This document shows positions 53,591-56,539 of a stretch of DNA of 56,539 nucleotides, piece after piece (positions within the stretch are counted from its first letter, which is position 1; each line of letters opens with the position of its first letter). This DNA is from Gammaproteobacteria bacterium. GTDB lineage: Bacteria; Pseudomonadota; Gammaproteobacteria; SZUA-229. The stretch is taken from positions 1 to 56,539 of the forward strand of contig JAOUKV010000022.1 of assembly GCA_029882355.1 (NCBI GenBank). Reading direction: 5' to 3'. The notes beneath the pieces were generated by a model. The model saw only the letters and a list, made by a program, of their open reading frames with translations. It searched no databases and was not told the DNA's origin. The position numbers were made by a program, and so were the translations under genes.

Positions 53591-54556
53591 TTGCAAGGTG
53601 AAGCAATGAAGTTATCAGAACACGCCAGAAACGTTATCGAAACCAGCATGAAGCATAATAGGGTTAGCGATAGTGATCGAGATGAGATTGAGCGCGTTAT
53701 CGCAAACATGCCAGATGACAGGGTGTTTTTGCAGAAAAATGTTGTTTCCGATCCGCTTGGTGATTTACCTCGATATTCTATTCATATCCGGATTCAGCAT
53801 ATGCTGACATTTTCAACATTTTTGGCATTGGCGTTTACTGGTCTGCCTATTCATTTTATTGAAGCCCTGTGGGCTGAGCCCTTTAACATGGTATTAGGTG
53901 GCGTCGAAGTTACACGTATCATCCACCGTACACTGGCAGTAGTGATGATTGCCAGCATGGTTTATCACTTATTAACCATCACGATAAAGCCTTTGCTTGA
54001 AATTAAAAATAGGTGCTTTGATATCAGACGAACAATAATCCCGTTATTTAAAGATATTAGAGACTTCAAGGAAGACATGCTTTATTCCGCCAATAAGCGT
54101 GCCCAGCGACCTGAGATGGATAAGTATATGTACAAGCAGAAGATACATTATTTCGCCGCTGGCTTCGGTAACATGGTGATGGTTGTGTCGGGTTCTTCGT
54201 TTCTGTTTCCGGAGTTTTGGGCAAGTATCCTGCCGATATCAATGGTGTCAAATTTTCAGGAGCTGATGCGTTTATCACATCCACATGAGGCATTACTGGC
54301 GTTGTTAGTGATTGCTTTTTGGCATTGGTATAACGTTCATCTGGCACCAGGTCGCTTTCCAATGCAGTGGACTTTTTTGACTGGAAAGATTACCCGTGAA
54401 CATCAGATTGAGGAGCATTTTCTTGAGTATTTGAGAAATCTGGTAGAGATACCGGAAGAGCGACAACATCTTCAGGATATATTGGATAGTCGCGGATTGT
54501 CTGAGGATGATGGTCTTATTGATAAACAGGAATCTGAGTCAGAAGATATGACATGA
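53591..54556 (+). CDS. Cytochrome b subunit (di-heme, membrane)
   Basis: 321 residues. Four main hydrophobic spans (about 75-95, 116-137, 180-205 and 235-256) contain candidate heme histidines in IHIRIQHMLTF, RIIHRTLAV, MVYHLLTI and the C-terminal ALLVIAFWHWYNVHLAPG, a phrase like those in formate dehydrogenase/hydrogenase-type cytochromes b. N- and C-terminal ends are charged and cytoplasmic. It probably exchanges electrons between the quinone pool and the membrane-anchored cytochromes encoded on both sides. Its stop overlaps the small membrane gene by 4 bp. Confidence 0.88.
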   Translation: MQGEAMKLSEHARNVIETSMKHNRVSDSDRDEIERVIANMPDDRVFLQKNVVSDPLGDLPRYSIHIRIQHMLTFSTFLALAFTGLPIHFIEALWAEPFNMVLGGVEVTRIIHRTLAVVMIASMVYHLLTITIKPLLEIKNRCFDIRRTIIPLFKDIRDFKEDMLYSANKRAQRPEMDKYMYKQKIHYFAAGFGNMVMVVSGSSFLFPEFWASILPISMVSNFQELMRLSHPHEALLALLVIAFWHWYNVHLAPGRFPMQWTFLTGKITREHQIEEHFLEYLRNLVEIPEERQHLQDILDSRGLSEDDGLIDKQESESEDMT

Positions 54557-54672
54557 TTAAACCTTTAACTCTTTGGCAAAAGATTATTGCTTATAGCTCA
54601 TTGGCGATTATTCTGGTTTTAATGGTTCTGGGTAGTTATGTAATGTGGTTAATGTGGCATCACACAGACTGA
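54553..54672 (+). CDS. 39-residue membrane protein of the cytochrome operon
   Basis: The ATG at 54553 overlaps the cytochrome b stop (ATGA), and the frame ends with TGA at 54670-54672. It begins MIKPLTLWQKIIAYSSLAII and has one hydrophobic span (about 10-33), ending WHHTD, a histidine pair at the membrane edge. The overlap with the gene before and the 16-bp gap, with AAGAGGA, before the next gene argue that it is translated. It is likely a small accessory subunit of the membrane complex, comparable in kind to the short subunits found in other respiratory complexes. No family is recognised. Confidence 0.7.
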   Translation: MIKPLTLWQKIIAYSSLAIILVLMVLGSYVMWLMWHHTD

Positions 54673-54688
54673 TAAGAGGATTTGACTA

Positions 54689-55753
54689 ATGCATGAAGTG
54701 AGTACCCAGGCGACCGTTATAATTGTTGCTGCTGTATTACTGTTTTTTATGCTGGGCATTGCCATCCTTGTCATTATCGATCACAAGGCCAGACTGCCGG
54801 GGGGGTTTACTAATGATCCTTTTAGCCTGACAGGGATGCGACGCGATCACCCTGTTGTTGCTTTTATTACTGCGACAATATTGTTGAGTATTATAGCGGC
54901 GCTGGTATTTGAGTTGACTGTTGCTGTCAGTGGGATATTAGGTGTGGACTTCATGAAAGAGGAGCATCAGATAGTGACCATTTTGAGTGAGGAACGTAAC
55001 TTAGAGCGAACTCGACATTTCCATAATTTACCTGATAAATTCCAGCCCACGCAGGGAGAAAAAAGTATTTGTTTTTATTGTCATGGTGATTTTCCGCACT
55101 CCAAGGAGCCGATGATCAGGACATTGATGAATATGCATACCCAGTTTACGGGATGTGTCTCATGTCATGTTGATGAGAAGAAGATACCAGAAAAAGATAT
55201 CCAGTTAAGATGGTTGAATTACTCAGGCATCGAGGTAAAGGGTAAACCCTTTGGTATGGATTATGATCCAGATAGCGGTGACCTGAATCAGACCGATGAC
55301 TATTTTTCCAAGATAGTGGCTTATAAGAAAAGTGCAGGTGAGGAAGTTTTACTGGAGATTGGACCTGGTGATCCTGCGCTAGTGGAATTCAATAAAGTCA
55401 AGGATAGCCTTTCCAATGCTGATAAAGAGGCATTAAAAAATCGATATCACAAGAACGTTAGACCTAATGGACGTAAATGTAGTCGTTGCCATATTAATGA
55501 ACAGGACAGTTATATTCCGTTTCGCGAGTTGGGATTTTCAGAGCGTCGAATTGATGATCTTACAAACCTCAATCTTGTTGGTTTGATTGAGAAATATAAA
55601 AGATTCTACATTACCGATTTGAAGGGTACAGGTGCCAGTGATAAAACAAAGTCAGCATCGGCAATAGATAAAGATAGAGTTAAGCAGGAACATATGAAAA
55701 AAGACCTAAGATCATGGTGGAATGAAACGTATGATTCACCCACAGGTAAATAG
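54689..55753 (+). CDS. Triheme cytochrome c with two N-terminal membrane spans
   Basis: 354 residues. Two hydrophobic spans (about 8-29 and 57-80) form an N-terminal hairpin; the rest is periplasmic. The three CXXCH sites are CFYCH, CVSCH and CSRCH (about residues 130, 156 and 267). A long stretch between hemes 2 and 3 (LRWLNYSGIEVKGKPFGMDY, LLEIGPGDPALVEFNKVKDS) carries no heme and may be a folded domain. The C terminus is charged. It most likely completes the inner-membrane quinone-linked module with cytochrome b and the seven/eight-heme protein. AAGAGGA precedes the ATG. Confidence 0.88.
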   Translation: MHEVSTQATVIIVAAVLLFFMLGIAILVIIDHKARLPGGFTNDPFSLTGMRRDHPVVAFITATILLSIIAALVFELTVAVSGILGVDFMKEEHQIVTILSEERNLERTRHFHNLPDKFQPTQGEKSICFYCHGDFPHSKEPMIRTLMNMHTQFTGCVSCHVDEKKIPEKDIQLRWLNYSGIEVKGKPFGMDYDPDSGDLNQTDDYFSKIVAYKKSAGEEVLLEIGPGDPALVEFNKVKDSLSNADKEALKNRYHKNVRPNGRKCSRCHINEQDSYIPFRELGFSERRIDDLTNLNLVGLIEKYKRFYITDLKGTGASDKTKSASAIDKDRVKQEHMKKDLRSWWNETYDSPTGK

Positions 55754-55754
55754 G

Positions 55755-56539
55755 ATGCGTCACTTTTCTTTATTCGTTATCGTATTATTGTCGATAATGC
55801 AGCTTGCTAATGCAGCAGAAATACCTACCAAAAATATAGAGCATATTGTCACCATTGCTGGTGATGCAGAATTAAGTTTACCAACGGATACTGTTGTCGA
55901 TGATTCGGGATTTATTTATGTGGTTGATAGCGGTAATGACAGAATAGCTGTGTTCGATGAGGAAGGGAAAATTCTTCGGAGTTTTGGTAAAACAGGAAAT
56001 CAGCCCGGCGAGTTTCAAGGACCAGTAGGCATTGCCATCGATACTGATGAGCGATTATATGTTGCCGACAAGGGAAATAATCGGATACAGATTTTCGACC
56101 TAAACGGTAAGCTAATTAAAACGTTCAAAACGATGTTTCAGGAGCAGGCAGTAAACCCTGTTGACGTGGCAATAAATAACGAAGGCGATCAGATATATGT
56201 TACTGGAAATGCCAATCATCGAGTCATGGTATACGACCGAGATGGAAATTTGTTACGCCATTGGGGCGGAGAGGGCGCGAATAAAGGCATGTTTCGTTAT
56301 CCCGCTACAGCGGCCGTGTCACCGGATAATAAACTTTATGTTGTCGATGTATTAAATACTCGTGTTCAGGTTTTTGAAGGCGATGGCAAGTATATTATTG
56401 ACGTAGGAAGTTGGGGCGTTTTGCCCGGTCAATTGTTTCGCCCGAAAGGCGTGGCAATAGATAATTCAGGGCTAGTATATGTCAGTGATAGTTATATGGG
56501 TGTTATTCAGGTGTTTGATAGCAACCATCGTTTCAGTCA
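55755..56539 (+). CDS. NHL-repeat secreted protein (3' part cut by window edge)
   Basis: The ATG at 55755 opens a frame that runs to the window end (261 codons visible). The signal peptide MRHFSLFVIVLLSIMQLANA has no lipobox, unlike the other two NHL proteins of the cluster. At least four blades are visible: LPTDTVVDDSGFIYVVDSGN, GPVGIAIDTDERLYVADKGN, NPVDVAINNEGDQIYVTGNA and YPATAAVSPDNKLYVVDVLN. It follows the triheme gene by one base and continues the rightward operon. Probably periplasmic or secreted. The remaining operon lies outside the window. Confidence 0.88.
   Translation, partial: MRHFSLFVIVLLSIMQLANAAEIPTKNIEHIVTIAGDAELSLPTDTVVDDSGFIYVVDSGNDRIAVFDEEGKILRSFGKTGNQPGEFQGPVGIAIDTDERLYVADKGNNRIQIFDLNGKLIKTFKTMFQEQAVNPVDVAINNEGDQIYVTGNANHRVMVYDRDGNLLRHWGGEGANKGMFRYPATAAVSPDNKLYVVDVLNTRVQVFEGDGKYIIDVGSWGVLPGQLFRPKGVAIDNSGLVYVSDSYMGVIQVFDSNHRFS

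Overview
The window looks like chromosomal DNA of a gammaproteobacterium of moderate to low GC. The housekeeping block pyrG-kdsA-eno-ftsB-ispD-ispF, together with ppnN, zapE, hrpB, rhlE, nagZ, ycaO and a methylthioinosine-type phosphorylase, is typical of that class. I cannot name the order. No rRNA, tRNA or CRISPR array was seen.

Layout. 1-9 kb: an RND efflux pump (permease cut by the window edge, plus a lipoprotein adaptor) on the minus strand, an Atm1-type ABC exporter, an OmpA-domain protein, an AsmA-family protein, a membrane protein that looks like an M48 peptidase with its zinc site lost, and a 43-residue membrane protein. 9-11.7 kb: hrpB. 11.7-15.6 kb: an accessory patch with four unknown genes, one complete integron-type attC site, a decayed REP-associated transposase and many palindromic repeats. 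15.6-24.2 kb: a CvfB-like RNA-binding protein, a small membrane protein next to a diguanylate cyclase, a secreted lipase-like hydrolase, ppnN, a zinc-ribbon/pilin-like fusion, an RhlE-type helicase and zapE. 24.5-41 kb: the pyrG-to-ispF block, an HU-like protein with a lysine-rich tail, yqiA, nagZ, an MscS channel coupled to a DsrE-like protein, a purine-salvage pair (hpt and methylthioinosine phosphorylase), an S4 protein, a second diguanylate cyclase, ycaO, an acyltransferase and an FAD-dependent oxidoreductase.

41-56.5 kb is the most striking part: two divergent operons that together encode seven multiheme c-type cytochromes, with 39 CXXCH motifs plus two CX3CH motifs. They also encode a large outer-membrane barrel candidate, three NHL-propeller proteins (two of them lipoproteins), a secreted repeat protein, a parvulin-type prolyl isomerase, a cytochrome b and a 39-residue membrane protein. 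The leftward operon is almost entirely overlapping genes and looks like the outer-membrane and periplasmic side. The rightward operon carries the cytochrome b and two membrane-anchored cytochromes and looks like the inner-membrane/quinone side. I infer a complete inner-to-outer-membrane electron conduit, for extracellular electron export or uptake. It does not match the standard MtrCAB gene order. The direction of electron flow and the terminal partner cannot be read from the sequence, and the rightward operon continues past the window end.
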